Below are positions 39,873-49,185 of a stretch of 64,000 nt of DNA, one piece after another. Source of the stretch: Solirubrobacter sp963837485 (GTDB lineage: Bacteria > Actinomycetota > Thermoleophilia > Solirubrobacterales > Solirubrobacteraceae). The stretch is from assembly GCA_963837485.1 (NCBI GenBank), contig CAWINP010000008.1, forward strand, positions 62,001 through 126,000. The letters run 5' to 3'. The position numbers and the translations under genes are program-made. Under the pieces are notes generated by a model. That model did not search any database and was not told where the DNA came from. It worked only from the letters and a program-made list of their open reading frames with translations. Position 1 is the first letter of the stretch. Every line of letters starts with the position of its first letter.

Positions 39873-42024
39873 ATGACCACGCACCCCTCGTCACGCCGCC
39901 CGCGCAAGCGGCGGCGGCGCGCGATCGCCGATCCGCGACGCTTCGCGCCGATCGCGCTCACCGCGCTGGCGGCGCTCGTCGCCGGACTCGTGGTCGGGGC
40001 GCGCCACGTCCCGTCGCAGCGCAAGGTCGTCGCGCAGTTCGCCGCCGACTGGCAGCGCGCCGACTATGACGGCATGTACGCCGGCCTGTCCGACGCGGCG
40101 CGCAAGCGCACGTCCCGGGGCCGCCTGGAGCGCACCTACCAGCAGGCCGCCTCGGTGCTCACGCTCACCAAGCTCACGACCGGCCAGGTGCGCGAGGACG
40201 GCGACGCCGTGCGCGTCCCGGTGACGATGGACACGCGCATCTTCGGCCGGCTGCACGGCACGCTCGTCGTCCCGACCGGCGACCGCGAGGCGGGCGGCGC
40301 CGGCGTCGACTGGCGGGCCGAGCTCGCCTTCCCCGGCCTGCGCCGCGGCGAGAGGCTGCGGCGCAAGACCGAGCTGCCGGCGCGCGGGACGATCGAGGCG
40401 CGCGACGGGACCGTGATCGCACGCGGGCCCGATCGTCTCCCCGACGCGGACTTCGGCCAGCTCGCGTCGGAGATCGCCGGAAGCATCGGCCCCGCCCCGC
40501 CCGCGCGCGCCGCCGAGCTGCGCGCCCGCGGCGTGCCGGACGGCGCCGCGGTCGGCCTCACCGGGCTGGAGCGCGAGTTCGACGACCGCCTGACCGGCAA
40601 GCCCGGCGGGACGCTCTACGCCGGCGACCGGGTGATCGCCCGCCGAGCGCCGGTGGCCGGGCAGTCGGTGCGCACCAGCATCGACCCCGCCGTGCAGCGC
40701 GCGGCCGTCGAAGCGCTCGCCGGCCGTTACGGCGGGATCGCCGCCGTGCGCCCGGAGACCGGCGAGATCCTGGCGCTGGCCGGGATCGCGCAGTCGGCGC
40801 CGCAGCCGCCCGGCAGCACGTTCAAGATCGTGACGCTCGCCGGCGTGCTGCAGCAGCACGTGGCCAAGCGCAGCGACACCTTCCCTTACCAGACCTCGAC
40901 CAAGCTCGAAGGCGTCGAGGTCCAGAACGCCAACGGCGAGTCCTGCGGCGGCTCGCTGGAGTCCTCCTTCGCCCACTCCTGCAACAGCGTCTTCGCGCCG
41001 CTGGGCGCCAAGCTCGGCGCTCGCCGGCTGGTCGCGACCGCCGAGCGCTTCGGCTTCAACGAGGACACAGGGCCTGGCCGGCGCGGCGCGCTCGACGATC
41101 CCGTCGGCCGACGAGATCGGCGACGACCTCGCGGTCGGCTCGTCGGCGATCGGCCAGGGCCGGGTGCTCACCACGCCGCTGCAGATGTCGCTGATCGCGG
41201 CCACGATCGCCGAGGACGGAAAGCGCCCGCTGCCGACGCTGCTCAAGGGCGGCGACACCACGCACGTGCAGGCGACGACGAAGGCGGTCGCGCGCACGAT
41301 CGGGCGCTACATGCGCAGCGTGGTGACGTCCGGCACCGGCGCGGCCGCCGCGGTTCCGGGCGTCAAGGTGGCCGGCAAGACCGGCACCGCCGAGCTGCGC
41401 ACGACGGTCAAGGAGGAGCCGCCGCCGGACCAGACCGAGCTGACGCCCGAGCAACTCCAGCAGCAGGCGGAGGAAGCGAAGTCCGACACCGACGCCTGGT
41501 TCACCGCGTTCGCGCCGCTCGGCAAGCCGCGCGTGGCGGTGGCGGTGCTGCTGGTCGGCCAGGGCGCGGGCGGCGACACCGCGGCCCCGGCCGCGCGCGT
41601 CGTCCTGACGGCCGGATTGAAATACGGTTTCGCCTCCGCTGCGCGGCCGTCGCGGCTCGACATCGCCCGCTGGGCCCGACCGGCCTTGCTCCGCTCCGGC
41701 GACGTTACAAACCGGCCGTCGCATCGCGACATCGCCCGCCGGGCCCAACCGGCCTTGCTCCGCTGCGGCGACGTTACAAATCCAAGTGCACCGTCGCCTC
41801 ATCCTCGCCCGAGCCCTGGATGTGGAGGATCAGCGGGCGGTTCGGAAGCGAGTCGGCGGGGATGCGGAAGAGGATCAGCGAGCCCTGGATCGGGCCGCTG
41901 CCGGCGGGCTCGTTGGAATCGGGCAGCACGCCGGCGTGCGGGATCGGCCGCGGAACGAACAGGAACGGGTTCTGCTTGGCGTCGACCGGCACCGGCTGGA
42001 ACTTGTTGTCCTGGGTGTCGGTGA
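39873..42024 (+). pseudogene. Penicillin-binding protein (MecA_N plus transpeptidase), frameshifted
   Basis: Class B-like PBP that would cross-link peptidoglycan. After a membrane anchor (FAPIALTALAALVAGLVVGA) comes an NTF2-like MecA_N domain (VVAQFAADWQRADYDGMY), a dimerisation region and the transpeptidase with SxxK in PGSTFKIVTLAG, SxN in FAHSCNSVFAPLG and KTGT in VAGKTGTAE. The frame breaks near 41073: after GFNEDTG one extra base must be skipped to reach LAGAARSTIPSADEIG. Past 41640 the frame runs through a 69-bp tandem repeat and into the opposite lipoprotein gene, so the true C-terminus is probably near 41640. ATG 39873. Confidence 0.82.
41644..41781. repeat. Tandem repeat, two 69-bp units
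   Basis: Units start with CGGCCGTCGC at 41644 and at 41713 and end with GACGTTACAAA. They differ at about seven positions. The first unit lies between the end of PBP homology and the lipoprotein stop; the second contains that stop codon. In the PBP frame they read (RPS..DIAR.A.PALLR.GDVTN) twice. The role is unknown; it may be part of a dispersed intergenic family. Confidence 0.7.
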
Positions 42025-42328
42025 TCGTGAAGTTCGTGGTCGGCGTCAGCGTCTCGCCGCTCTCGTTCTTGACGCGCATGAAGATCGCGAACCAGACCGC
42101 GTCCTTGCCGGGATCGAGATCGGTCGACTCGGGCAGCCCGCGCAGGTAGTACGAGTCCTCGATGTCCTTCGGGTTCAGGAAACGCGAGATCTGGACCTGG
42201 TACTTCAGGCCGCCGACGTCGACGGTGACGCCCTCGGTCTCGGCCTCGGTGACCGTGGACTGCTTGTCGCCGCACCCGGCCACCAGCAGCACGGCGGCGC
42301 AGAGCAGCATGAACGCGACACGACGCAT
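41774..42328 (-). CDS. Predicted lipoprotein, DUF4352-like
   Basis: A 184-residue exported protein with a signal peptide and lipobox (MRRVAFMLLCAAVLLVAGCGDK; Cys at residue 19). The mature part looks like an immunoglobulin-type beta-sandwich (VWFAIFMRVKNESGETLTPTTNFTITDTQDNKF), as in DUF4352 proteins. Probably anchored to the outer face of the membrane. ATG 42328 is chosen for the signal peptide. Follows the SRPBCC gene by 13 bp on the same strand. Confidence 0.8.
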   Translation of the reverse strand: MRRVAFMLLCAAVLLVAGCGDKQSTVTEAETEGVTVDVGGLKYQVQISRFLNPKDIEDSYYLRGLPESTDLDPGKDAVWFAIFMRVKNESGETLTPTTNFTITDTQDNKFQPVPVDAKQNPFLFVPRPIPHAGVLPDSNEPAGSGPIQGSLILFRIPADSLPNRPLILHIQGSGEDEATVHLDL

Positions 42329-42341
42329 GGGGAGCCGCAGA

Positions 42342-42839
42342 TTACAACCCGCCGACGGTCGCGCGCGCACCGCGGTCGTAATCCTCCTCGAGGATCGACT
42401 GCAGGCGCCGCAGCGAGCGCTTGAGGCTGCGCTTGGACCACCCGCGCCGGCGCGTGACCGCCTCCATGAGGCGATCGGTGGGCAGCGCCGGCTCGCTCTC
42501 GGTCGTCACCTCGACGCGCGTGGAGCGCGGCCCCTGGGGCTCGAGCGTCCACTCCGTCCAGGTCCGGTTGCGGTTGAACTTCCCCGCCCGGCCCGCGGCG
42601 ACGATCCGGTGCGGGCGCTCGACGTCGATGAACGTCATGTCGCCCCATCCGAAGCGGTCGAGCGGCGCGTCGATCTTGAAGCGCGCGCCCGCCCCGCGGC
42701 CGTAGGAGTCGACGCGCGTGAGGCGCCACTCCTTCAGGTAGTGGTCGGAGAACTCGGGATGGTTGGCGATGTCCGCGAGGTACTCGAAGACCTCCTCGCG
42801 GGGGCGGTCGATGCTGACGCTCGCGGTGACGGGATCCAT
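42342..42839 (-). CDS. SRPBCC (START-like) ligand-binding protein
   Basis: Polyketide cyclase/START-type fold of 165 residues: VTASVSIDRPREEVFEYLADIANHPEFSDHYLKEW at the start, the central RGAGARFKIDAP strand and a long C-terminal helix ending in KRSLRRLQSILEEDYDRG. Such proteins bind hydrophobic ligands or act as small enzymes. It probably shares an operon with the downstream lipoprotein. Ligand unknown. Confidence 0.82.
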   Translation of the reverse strand: MDPVTASVSIDRPREEVFEYLADIANHPEFSDHYLKEWRLTRVDSYGRGAGARFKIDAPLDRFGWGDMTFIDVERPHRIVAAGRAGKFNRNRTWTEWTLEPQGPRSTRVEVTTESEPALPTDRLMEAVTRRRGWSKRSLKRSLRRLQSILEEDYDRGARATVGGL

Positions 42840-42855
42840 CGCCCGCGCAGAATAC

Positions 42856-43101
42856 TCACAGCCGGCGGACGCTCAGCGTGTGCTCGCCCGAGTGGACCAC
42901 TTCCTCGTGGGTGGGGCGATCGCGCCGCAGCGGCCGGCAGAGCTCGCAGACCATCCGCTCGCCGTAGTAGAACACCAGTTCGCCGATCAGCGGAGTGCGA
43001 TGGCAGTGAACGCACCCGTTTCGCTGCTCCCGAAGCGCCCGCATGCTGGGCCGGACCAGGTTGATCTCGAAAACGGTTCGGGGCCGGGCCAGAACGGGCA
43101 T
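42856..43101 (-). CDS. Small zinc-ribbon protein, 81 residues
   Basis: Contains two CxxC knuckles, NGCVHCHRTP and MVCELCRPL, separated by about 22 residues, a typical four-cysteine zinc site. The N-terminus is basic (MPVLARPRTVFEINLVRPSM). ATG 43101 is used; longer frames reach into the divergent FHA gene. Probably binds nucleic acid or a protein partner; no family assigned. Confidence 0.62.
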   Translation of the reverse strand: MPVLARPRTVFEINLVRPSMRALREQRNGCVHCHRTPLIGELVFYYGERMVCELCRPLRRDRPTHEEVVHSGEHTLSVRRL

Positions 43102-43237
43102 AGAGCCGGAATTCGGCGAGCTGAAGCCGCGTCCTGCCGCTGCAACGAATGACCCAAATTGGGGTCGCGCACCGATCGAGAGACCCCTATGCTGTGCGCG
43201 CGGAGGGGTCGCCGGACCCAGGGAGGAAGCTGTTTCG

Positions 43238-43696
43238 ATGGACCCACCTTTCGAGAACGACGCGCAGACCGGCACCCTGCCGGGGCTCACCCCGGGAGCC
43301 GTTCCAACGCGGCCTCCGGCCCCTGCGTGGGTCGCCGAGACGCGGTCCGGGCTCACCACACCGGGCCGCTACCTCGCGTTCGAGCAGGACGGCCGCCAGG
43401 TCGTCATCCCGCTCTCGCGCGAATGGACGCGGATCGGCCGGTCGCTTGCCGCCGACATCCGCTTCGACGACGCCACGGTCTCGCGCCGCCATGCCCTGCT
43501 CGCCAGCGAGGAGAGCGGCGTGCGCGTGCTCGACGACCGCTCGCTGAACGGGATCCAGGTCAACGGCCGGCGCGTCGAGTGGAGCCCGCTGGCCGACGGC
43601 GACCAGCTCATCGTCGGGCGCCACGTCCTGTACTTCCTCGACACCGTGCCGGAAGCGGCGCCCGCCGGGACGGCCCCGGCCTCGATCGTCGAATAG
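43238..43696 (+). CDS. FHA-domain protein
   Basis: Protein of 152 residues with a disordered Pro-rich start and one forkhead-associated domain at residues 60-135: WTRIGRSLAADIRFDDATVSRRHALL, then LDDRSLNGIQVNGRRVEWSPLADGDQLIVG. The GRS, SRRH and N-G-x-x-V-N residues that read phosphothreonine are present. AGGGAGGAAG precedes the ATG. Probably a target reader of Ser/Thr kinases; it lies 16 bp before a ParA-type ATPase. Confidence 0.88.
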   Translation: MDPPFENDAQTGTLPGLTPGAVPTRPPAPAWVAETRSGLTTPGRYLAFEQDGRQVVIPLSREWTRIGRSLAADIRFDDATVSRRHALLASEESGVRVLDDRSLNGIQVNGRRVEWSPLADGDQLIVGRHVLYFLDTVPEAAPAGTAPASIVE

Positions 43697-43712
43697 CTAT
43701 CGTGCTGGCCGC

Positions 43713-44492
43713 ATGGCCGACACGATCGCGGTCCTGTCGCTCAAGGGCGGCACGGGCAAGACCACGACCGTCCGCACCCTGGCCGACGTGCTGCGCCGGG
43801 TCGGACTCGACGTCCTGGCGATCGACCTCGATCCCCAGGGCAACCTGTCGGACTACTTCGACGTCCCGGCCGACGCCTCGCCGACGATCGCCGACGTCAT
43901 GTCCGGCGACGTAAAGATCAAGGACGCGGCGTACGACGGCGGGATCGTCCCCGCGTCGCCGATCCTCGCCGAGGTCGAGCGCTCGCTGTCGGGCAAGATG
44001 GGGCGCGAGCTGGTGCTCAAGAAGGCGCTCAAGGACGCCCGCAAGCAGCACGACGTGCTGCTGATCGACTGCCCGCCGGCGCTCGGGCTGCTGACGATCA
44101 ACGGCCTCGTCGCCGCCGACTGGGCACTGATCTCCTCCGAGGCGCAGTACTTCGCTCTCCAGGGCGTCCAGGGGGCGCTCGAGGTGATCGGCCAGGCGAA
44201 GGAGTACTACAACGCCGACCTCGAGTTCCTCGGCGTGCTCATGAACATCGCCGACATGCGTACGGTCCACTCGCGCGACGCCTTCGCGCAGCTCAAGGAG
44301 GCGTTCGGCGAGAAGGTCTTCGAGACGGTGATCCGCTCCTCGATCGCCTACGCCGAGTCGGCCGAGCGCGCGACCTCGATCCTCGACTACCGGCCCGACC
44401 TCGGGGCGGATTACGTGTTGCTCGCAGACGAGGTTCTCGCGCGGATCGGCTCTGTGTCCGCGCGCAAGAAGCTGCAGGCCTTGCGGCCGTAA
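43713..44492 (+). CDS. ParA/MinD-family ATPase
   Basis: Deviant Walker-A ATPase of 259 residues: LSLKGGTGKTTTVRTLADVL near residue 8, VLAIDLDPQGNLSDYFDV near 40 and VLLIDCPPALGLLTINGL near 115. These proteins position DNA or protein cargo on the nucleoid or membrane. No parB gene with an HTH is adjacent, so it is probably an orphan ParA that places another cargo, possibly linked to the FHA protein upstream. Function inferred. Confidence 0.85.
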   Translation: MADTIAVLSLKGGTGKTTTVRTLADVLRRVGLDVLAIDLDPQGNLSDYFDVPADASPTIADVMSGDVKIKDAAYDGGIVPASPILAEVERSLSGKMGRELVLKKALKDARKQHDVLLIDCPPALGLLTINGLVAADWALISSEAQYFALQGVQGALEVIGQAKEYYNADLEFLGVLMNIADMRTVHSRDAFAQLKEAFGEKVFETVIRSSIAYAESAERATSILDYRPDLGADYVLLADEVLARIGSVSARKKLQALRP

Positions 44493-44521
44493 AACGTCAG
44501 GACATAGACTCCCGGCCGCGC

Positions 44522-44902
44522 ATGGGGATCCGCGTCTTCCACTGCGATGACTCGGACGCATTCACGCGGCTGGTGGCGTTCTGGTTGGCTGAGCACCCGG
44601 ACATCGAGCACGTCGGGGATGCCCGGACGGCGGAAGCCGCTCTCGCGGCGCTTCCGGCTGCCCGCGCGGACGTGATCCTGCTCGACACCATGGGCCGCCC
44701 CGGCGACGGCGAGCTGCTCTCCTCGATCCGGGCCGCCGCCCCCGACGCGTACGTGATCGTCTACTCGGGCTACGTGCGGCTGATGCGCGAGGACGCGCTC
44801 GGCGAGCCGGCCGACGCCTACCTCGCCAAGGGCGACGACGACGCGGCGCTCGTCGCGCTGATCCGCGAGGTCGCTACGCGACCGCCGCGCCGGCGCCCGT
44901 AA
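44522..44902 (+). CDS. Single-domain response regulator receiver
   Basis: A 126-residue CheY-like protein: IRVFHCDDSDAFTRLVAFWL with the acidic pair, the phospho-acceptor Asp in VILLDTMGRPGDGE near residue 58, VIVYSGY and the lysine in AYLAKGDDDAAL near 105. No output domain. It follows parA by 29 bp and may be co-transcribed. Its kinase is unknown. Convergent overlap of 29 bp with thrB. Confidence 0.83.
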   Translation: MGIRVFHCDDSDAFTRLVAFWLAEHPDIEHVGDARTAEAALAALPAARADVILLDTMGRPGDGELLSSIRAAAPDAYVIVYSGYVRLMREDALGEPADAYLAKGDDDAALVALIREVATRPPRRRP

Positions 44903-45698
44903 ACGGCACGCGCAGGACCTCCGCCCACTCCGCGACCTCGGCGCGCAGCCGCGCCGCGACCGACCCGGTGGACTCGAAGTCGCACCAGACGAGCACGCTC
45001 GGCCCGGCGCCGGAGATCGTCGCGCCGAGCGCCCCGAGCTCGCGCGAGCGCTCGATCAGCGCCCACGAGCGCGGGTACAGGTGCGCGCGCCGCGGCTGGT
45101 GCAGCCGGTCGCCGAGCCCGCGCGCGACCAGCCCCAGGTCCCCGCGGGCGAGGCCGAGCACGAGCATCGACGCGTGCGCGACGTTGAAGACGGCGTCGGA
45201 GATCGGCACCCGGTCCGGCAGCGCCGCGCGCGCCTTGACCGTACGCACCGTCTGCTCGGGCACGACCAGCAGCGCCTCCAGGCCCGGCGGCGGATCGAAG
45301 CGCTCGACGGCTCCGTCGCAGCACAAGACGAAGCCGCCGCGCAGAGCCGCGGCGACGTTGTCCGGGTGGCCCTCGATCCGCGTCGCCTCCGCGAGCACGT
45401 CGGCGCCGAGCTCGAAGATCGAGTCCGCGGCCAGCAGCCCGGCGACGAGCGCGGCCGCGCTGGTGCCGAACCCGCCGGCGAGCGGGATGTCGGAGCGGAT
45501 CGTGAACTCGAAGTCGTCGACCGGGTGCAGGGCGGCGAAGCCGCGCACCGCGAGGTTGCGGCGATCGGTGGCGATCGCCAGGTCGGTGTGGACCGCGAAC
45601 CTCCCGGTCTCCACCACCTCGAGCTCCATGTGCAGGTCCAGCGCGGCGCCCATCACGTCGAACCCCGGGCCGAGGTTGGCCGAGGACGCCGGGACCCG
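44874..45698 (-). CDS. thrB: Homoserine kinase
   Basis: GHMP-family kinase that phosphorylates homoserine for threonine synthesis, 274 residues. VRVPASSANLGPGFDVMGAAL at the start, the ATP-binding PLAGGFGTSAAALVAGLL near residue 82 and TISGAGPSVLVW near 240. GTG 45698 places the start at the family's usual position, 13 bp after the thrC stop; TTG 45719, overlapping thrC, is the alternative. Last gene of lysA-hom-thrC-thrB. Confidence 0.92.
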   Translation of the reverse strand, partial: RVPASSANLGPGFDVMGAALDLHMELEVVETGRFAVHTDLAIATDRRNLAVRGFAALHPVDDFEFTIRSDIPLAGGFGTSAAALVAGLLAADSIFELGADVLAEATRIEGHPDNVAAALRGGFVLCCDGAVERFDPPPGLEALLVVPEQTVRTVKARAALPDRVPISDAVFNVAHASMLVLGLARGDLGLVARGLGDRLHQPRRAHLYPRSWALIERSRELGALGATISGAGPSVLVWCDFESTGSVAARLRAEVAEWAEVLRVPFTGAGAAVA

Positions 45699-45711
45699 CA
45701 CCAGGCGCCGT

Positions 45712-46719
45712 CTATGCAAGTACGGCCTTCTCCACCGCCGCGATGTCGGGCTCGCAGGGCACGACCGCGCCGGCGTGGGCGAGCGCGGTCTGCGGGTCCT
45801 TGAGCCCGTGGCCGGTGAGCACGCAGACGACGCGCTCGGCGTCGCCCGCGCCATGGGCGAGCACGCCGGCCACGCTGGCGGCGCTCGCCGGCTCGCAGAA
45901 GACGCCCTCGTGCGCGGCCAGGAAGCGGTAGGCCTCGAGGATCTGCGCGTCACTGACCGCGGCGACGCCGCCGTGGGAGCCCGTGAACGCCTCCATCGCC
46001 TCCTCCCAGCGCGCGGGGTTGCCGATCCGGATCGCGGACGCGATCGTCTCCGGCTGCTCGACCCGCTTGCCGATCACCAGCGGCGCCGCGCCCTCGGCCT
46101 GGAAGCCGAACAGCCTCGGCCGCGCGTCCATCTCCCGGAAGCCCTTCCAGTACGCGGTCACGTTGCCGGCGTTGCCGACGGGGATGCACAGCGCGTCGAG
46201 CTCGCCGAGCGCGTCGAGCACCTCGAAGGCCGCCGTCTTCTGGCCCTCCAGCCGGTACGGGTTGACCGAGTTCACGAGCGCGATCGGGTGGCGCTGGACG
46301 AGCTCGCGCACGAGCGCCAGCGCCTGGTCGAAGTTGCCGCGCAGCGCGATCACCCGCGCGCCGTGCATCAGCGCCTGGGCGAGCTTTCCGGTCGCGATCT
46401 TGCCCTCGGGCACGATCACCGCGCCGGTCAGCCCCGCCCGCGCCGCGTACGCGGCCGCGCTCGCCGCGGTGTTGCCGGTGGAGGCGCAGATCACCGTCTC
46501 CGCGCCCTCGCGGACGGCGGCCGAGACCGCGCAGGTCATCCCGCGGTCCTTGAACGAGCCGGTCGGGTTCGCGCCCTCGAGCTTGAGCCATACCTCGACG
46601 CCGGCGCGCTCGGACACGCGCTCGGCCAGCACCAGCGGCGTCGAGCCCTCCTCGAGCGAGACCACCGGGTCGCCGGGGCCGAACGGCAGCCGCTCGCGGT
46701 AGCGCGCGATCAGACCCAT
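45712..46719 (-). CDS. thrC: Threonine synthase
   Basis: PLP enzyme converting O-phosphohomoserine to threonine, 335 residues. The PLP lysine lies in NPTGSFKDRGMTCAVS near residue 58; the phosphate-binding loop is ASTGNTAASAAAYAAR; SVNPYRLEGQKTAAFE and IPVGNAGNVTAYW follow. Its ATG overlaps the hom stop by one base (TAATG), so the two are translationally coupled. Confidence 0.94.
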   Translation of the reverse strand: MGLIARYRERLPFGPGDPVVSLEEGSTPLVLAERVSERAGVEVWLKLEGANPTGSFKDRGMTCAVSAAVREGAETVICASTGNTAASAAAYAARAGLTGAVIVPEGKIATGKLAQALMHGARVIALRGNFDQALALVRELVQRHPIALVNSVNPYRLEGQKTAAFEVLDALGELDALCIPVGNAGNVTAYWKGFREMDARPRLFGFQAEGAAPLVIGKRVEQPETIASAIRIGNPARWEEAMEAFTGSHGGVAAVSDAQILEAYRFLAAHEGVFCEPASAASVAGVLAHGAGDAERVVCVLTGHGLKDPQTALAHAGAVVPCEPDIAAVEKAVLA

Positions 46720-47942
46720 TACGAGAACTCCTCGTCGATCACCCGGATCGCGCGCGGCGCGGCGCGGACGAACGCCATCTGCGAGATCAGCCGCACGGCG
46801 GCGTAGAAGCGCGACTCCAGCAGCGGGTGCAGGACCATCACCAGCCGCGCCTGGCGGCCGAGGCCCTTCTGCACGACCGACTTGATCGACGCGCCCTGCA
46901 TCCCCAGCACCTCGGCGACCTGGGCGAGCACGCCGGGCTCGTCGTCGACCTCCATGGCGAGGTAGAAGGCGGACTTCACGTCGCTCACCACCGGCAGCGA
47001 CGCGGTCGTCTCCGGCGTGCAGGCGGGCGGGATCATCGCCGAGATGACGTCGCCGAGGACGGCGCTGGCGGTCTGCGGCCCGCCGGCGCCGGGGCCCGAG
47101 AGCGTGATCTCGGTGATCGCGTCGGACTCGACGGTGACGGCGTTGTACGGGCCGCTCACGCTGGCCAGCGGATGCCCCGGGTACAGGAAGGCCGGGTGCA
47201 CGCGGACTGAGATGCCGGCGTCGACGCGCTCGGCGGTCCCGATCAGCTTCAGGCCGAGCCCGAGGTCGCGCGCGAACGCCATGTCCTCGGCGGTGATCTG
47301 CTCGATCCCCTCGTATGTGACCTGGTCGAGGTGGACCGGCGTCGAGAACGCCAGCCGGGCGAGGATCGCCATCTTGGCCGCGGCGTCGCGGCCGGTCACG
47401 TCATCGGTGGGATCCGCCTCCGCGTACCCCAGCTCCTGCGCACGGGCGAGCGCGTCGGCGTACGACATCCCGCCGCGCGCCATCTCGGTGAGGATGAAGT
47501 TCGTGGTGCCGTTGACGATCCCGTGGATGCGCTCCACGTGCGCGGCTGCGAGCGTCTCCTGGAGCACGCGGATCACCGGCACGACGCCGGCCACCGCGCC
47601 CTCGAAGCGCAGCTGGACGTCGTGCTCGCGGGCACACGACCACAGCTCCTCGCCGTACTGGGCGAGCAGCAGCTTGTTGGCGGAGACGACGTGCTTGCCG
47701 GCGCGCATCGCGGAGAGCACGTAGTCGCGCGCCGGGTCGATCCCGCCGATCAGCTCGACGACGAGATCTGAGCGGTTTGCGATGGTCTCGAAGCTTCCGC
47801 GGGAGCGGGTGAGCACGCCGGTCAGCTCGGGCTTGAGGCCCGTGACCGCGGCGATCGCGTCCGCCCGCTCGGCCAGCAGCGCCTCGAACGCCGCCCCGAC
47901 CGTCCCGTGACCCAGCAGCCCGACCCTAAACGTCTCTGGCAT
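46719..47942 (-). CDS. hom: Homoserine dehydrogenase
   Basis: Reduces aspartate semialdehyde to homoserine, 407 residues. NAD(P)-binding VGLLGHGTVGAAFEALL at residue 6, GIDPARDYVLSAMRAGKHVVSANKLLLA near 75, substrate-binding GIVNGTTNFILTEM near 150 and EADPTDDVTGRDAAAKMAILARLAF near 180. A C-terminal ACT domain (YLAMEVDDEPGVLAQVAEVLG) suggests feedback control by threonine. ATG 47942; overlaps the lysA end by 17 bp. Confidence 0.95.
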   Translation of the reverse strand: MPETFRVGLLGHGTVGAAFEALLAERADAIAAVTGLKPELTGVLTRSRGSFETIANRSDLVVELIGGIDPARDYVLSAMRAGKHVVSANKLLLAQYGEELWSCAREHDVQLRFEGAVAGVVPVIRVLQETLAAAHVERIHGIVNGTTNFILTEMARGGMSYADALARAQELGYAEADPTDDVTGRDAAAKMAILARLAFSTPVHLDQVTYEGIEQITAEDMAFARDLGLGLKLIGTAERVDAGISVRVHPAFLYPGHPLASVSGPYNAVTVESDAITEITLSGPGAGGPQTASAVLGDVISAMIPPACTPETTASLPVVSDVKSAFYLAMEVDDEPGVLAQVAEVLGMQGASIKSVVQKGLGRQARLVMVLHPLLESRFYAAVRLISQMAFVRAAPRAIRVIDEEFS

Positions 47943-49167
47943 AGAGGTCCTCGAAGGTCTCGCGGCGCACGACCTCGCGCGCCCGCCCGCCCGAGCAGAA
48001 CACGACCGGCGGGCGCGGGACGCCGTTGTAGTTGTTGGCCATCGCGTACACATACGCGCCGGTGACCGGCGTCACGAGGATGTCGCCGGGGCGCGGCTCG
48101 GGCAGGCTCGTCTCGCGGATCAGCACGTCGCCGGACTCGCAGTGCTTTCCGACGACCGTGCACGGCGTTCCCGCCGCGCCTGCGCGGTCGGCGAGGTCGG
48201 CCTCGTAGGGCGCGTCGTAGAGCATCGGGCGCAGGTTGTCCGACATGCCCCCGTCGACGGCGACGAAGCGGACGTCGCCGTCGGCGAGCCGGACGTCCTT
48301 GACCGACTCGACGGTGTAGAGCGTCACGCCGGCCGCCGCGGTCAGCGCGCGGCCGGGCTCGATCGAGAGCGCCTTGCCCGCGCCGAGCACCTCGTCGGCG
48401 GTCGCGACCATGGCGTTCACGTACTCGGCGACGCTCGGCGGGCGGCGGTCAGGCGTGTAGGCGACGGCGAGCCCGCCGCCGAGGTCGTAGGCCTCGAAGT
48501 CGCCGAGTCCGGCGATCGCCTCCACCGCGGCACGCCACGGCGCGAGGTCGAACAGCTGCGAGCCGATGTGGATGTGCAGGCCGCGCACCTCCGCCCAGCC
48601 GGACGCGCGCAGGCGCTCGATGGCGCTCGGGGCGTCCGCGAGCGAGAAGCCGAACTTCGAGCCCGCGTGGCCGGTGAGGATCTTCGCGTGGGTGTCGGCG
48701 ACGACGCCGGGAGTGACGCGCAGCATCACCTCGCACGGCGCCTCGATGCGTTCGAGCTTGTCGAGCTCGTCGAAGTTGTCGATCACGATCCGCGCGCCGG
48801 CGCGAGTGGCCGCGCGCAGCTCTCGCTCGGACTTCGCGTTGCCGTGGAGAATGATGCGCGGCCCCTCGAACCCGGCCCGCTGCGCGAGCGCGAGCTCGCC
48901 TCCGGAGGCGACGTCGACCGACAGGCCCTCCTCGTAGAACACGCGCAGCACGGCCGTGCACGGGAACGCCTTGGACGCGAACACGACCTCGCCGGGCATC
49001 GCCGCGGTGAACTCCCGCGCCCGCGCCCGCAGGTCGTCCTCGGAGACGACGTACAACGGCGTGCCGAAGCGCCGCGCGAGCTCGATCGCGTCGCAGCCGC
49101 CGACGCTCAGGCGGCCGTCGCGGACCTCCGAGAACTCGGGGTACAGGGTGCCGACCGCGGTGACCAT
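47926..49167 (-). CDS. lysA: Diaminopimelate decarboxylase
   Basis: PLP fold-III enzyme making lysine from meso-diaminopimelate, 413 residues. The PLP lysine is in VVFASKAFPCTAVLRVF near residue 60, HIHIGSQLFDLAPW in the barrel, IEPGRALTAAAGVTLYTVESVK and the active-site cysteine in VVGKHCESGDVLIRE near 355. First gene of the aspartate-family operon. ATG 49167; no leader peptide or riboswitch was seen upstream. Confidence 0.94.
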   Translation of the reverse strand: MVTAVGTLYPEFSEVRDGRLSVGGCDAIELARRFGTPLYVVSEDDLRARAREFTAAMPGEVVFASKAFPCTAVLRVFYEEGLSVDVASGGELALAQRAGFEGPRIILHGNAKSERELRAATRAGARIVIDNFDELDKLERIEAPCEVMLRVTPGVVADTHAKILTGHAGSKFGFSLADAPSAIERLRASGWAEVRGLHIHIGSQLFDLAPWRAAVEAIAGLGDFEAYDLGGGLAVAYTPDRRPPSVAEYVNAMVATADEVLGAGKALSIEPGRALTAAAGVTLYTVESVKDVRLADGDVRFVAVDGGMSDNLRPMLYDAPYEADLADRAGAAGTPCTVVGKHCESGDVLIRETSLPEPRPGDILVTPVTGAYVYAMANNYNGVPRPPVVFCSGGRAREVVRRETFEDLYARDV

Positions 49168-49185
49168 CCCGCGGCATGATGACCT

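Noticed and set aside
41644..41781. 69-bp tandem units considered as CRISPR
   Set aside because: Only two diverged units with no spacers between them, and no cas genes.
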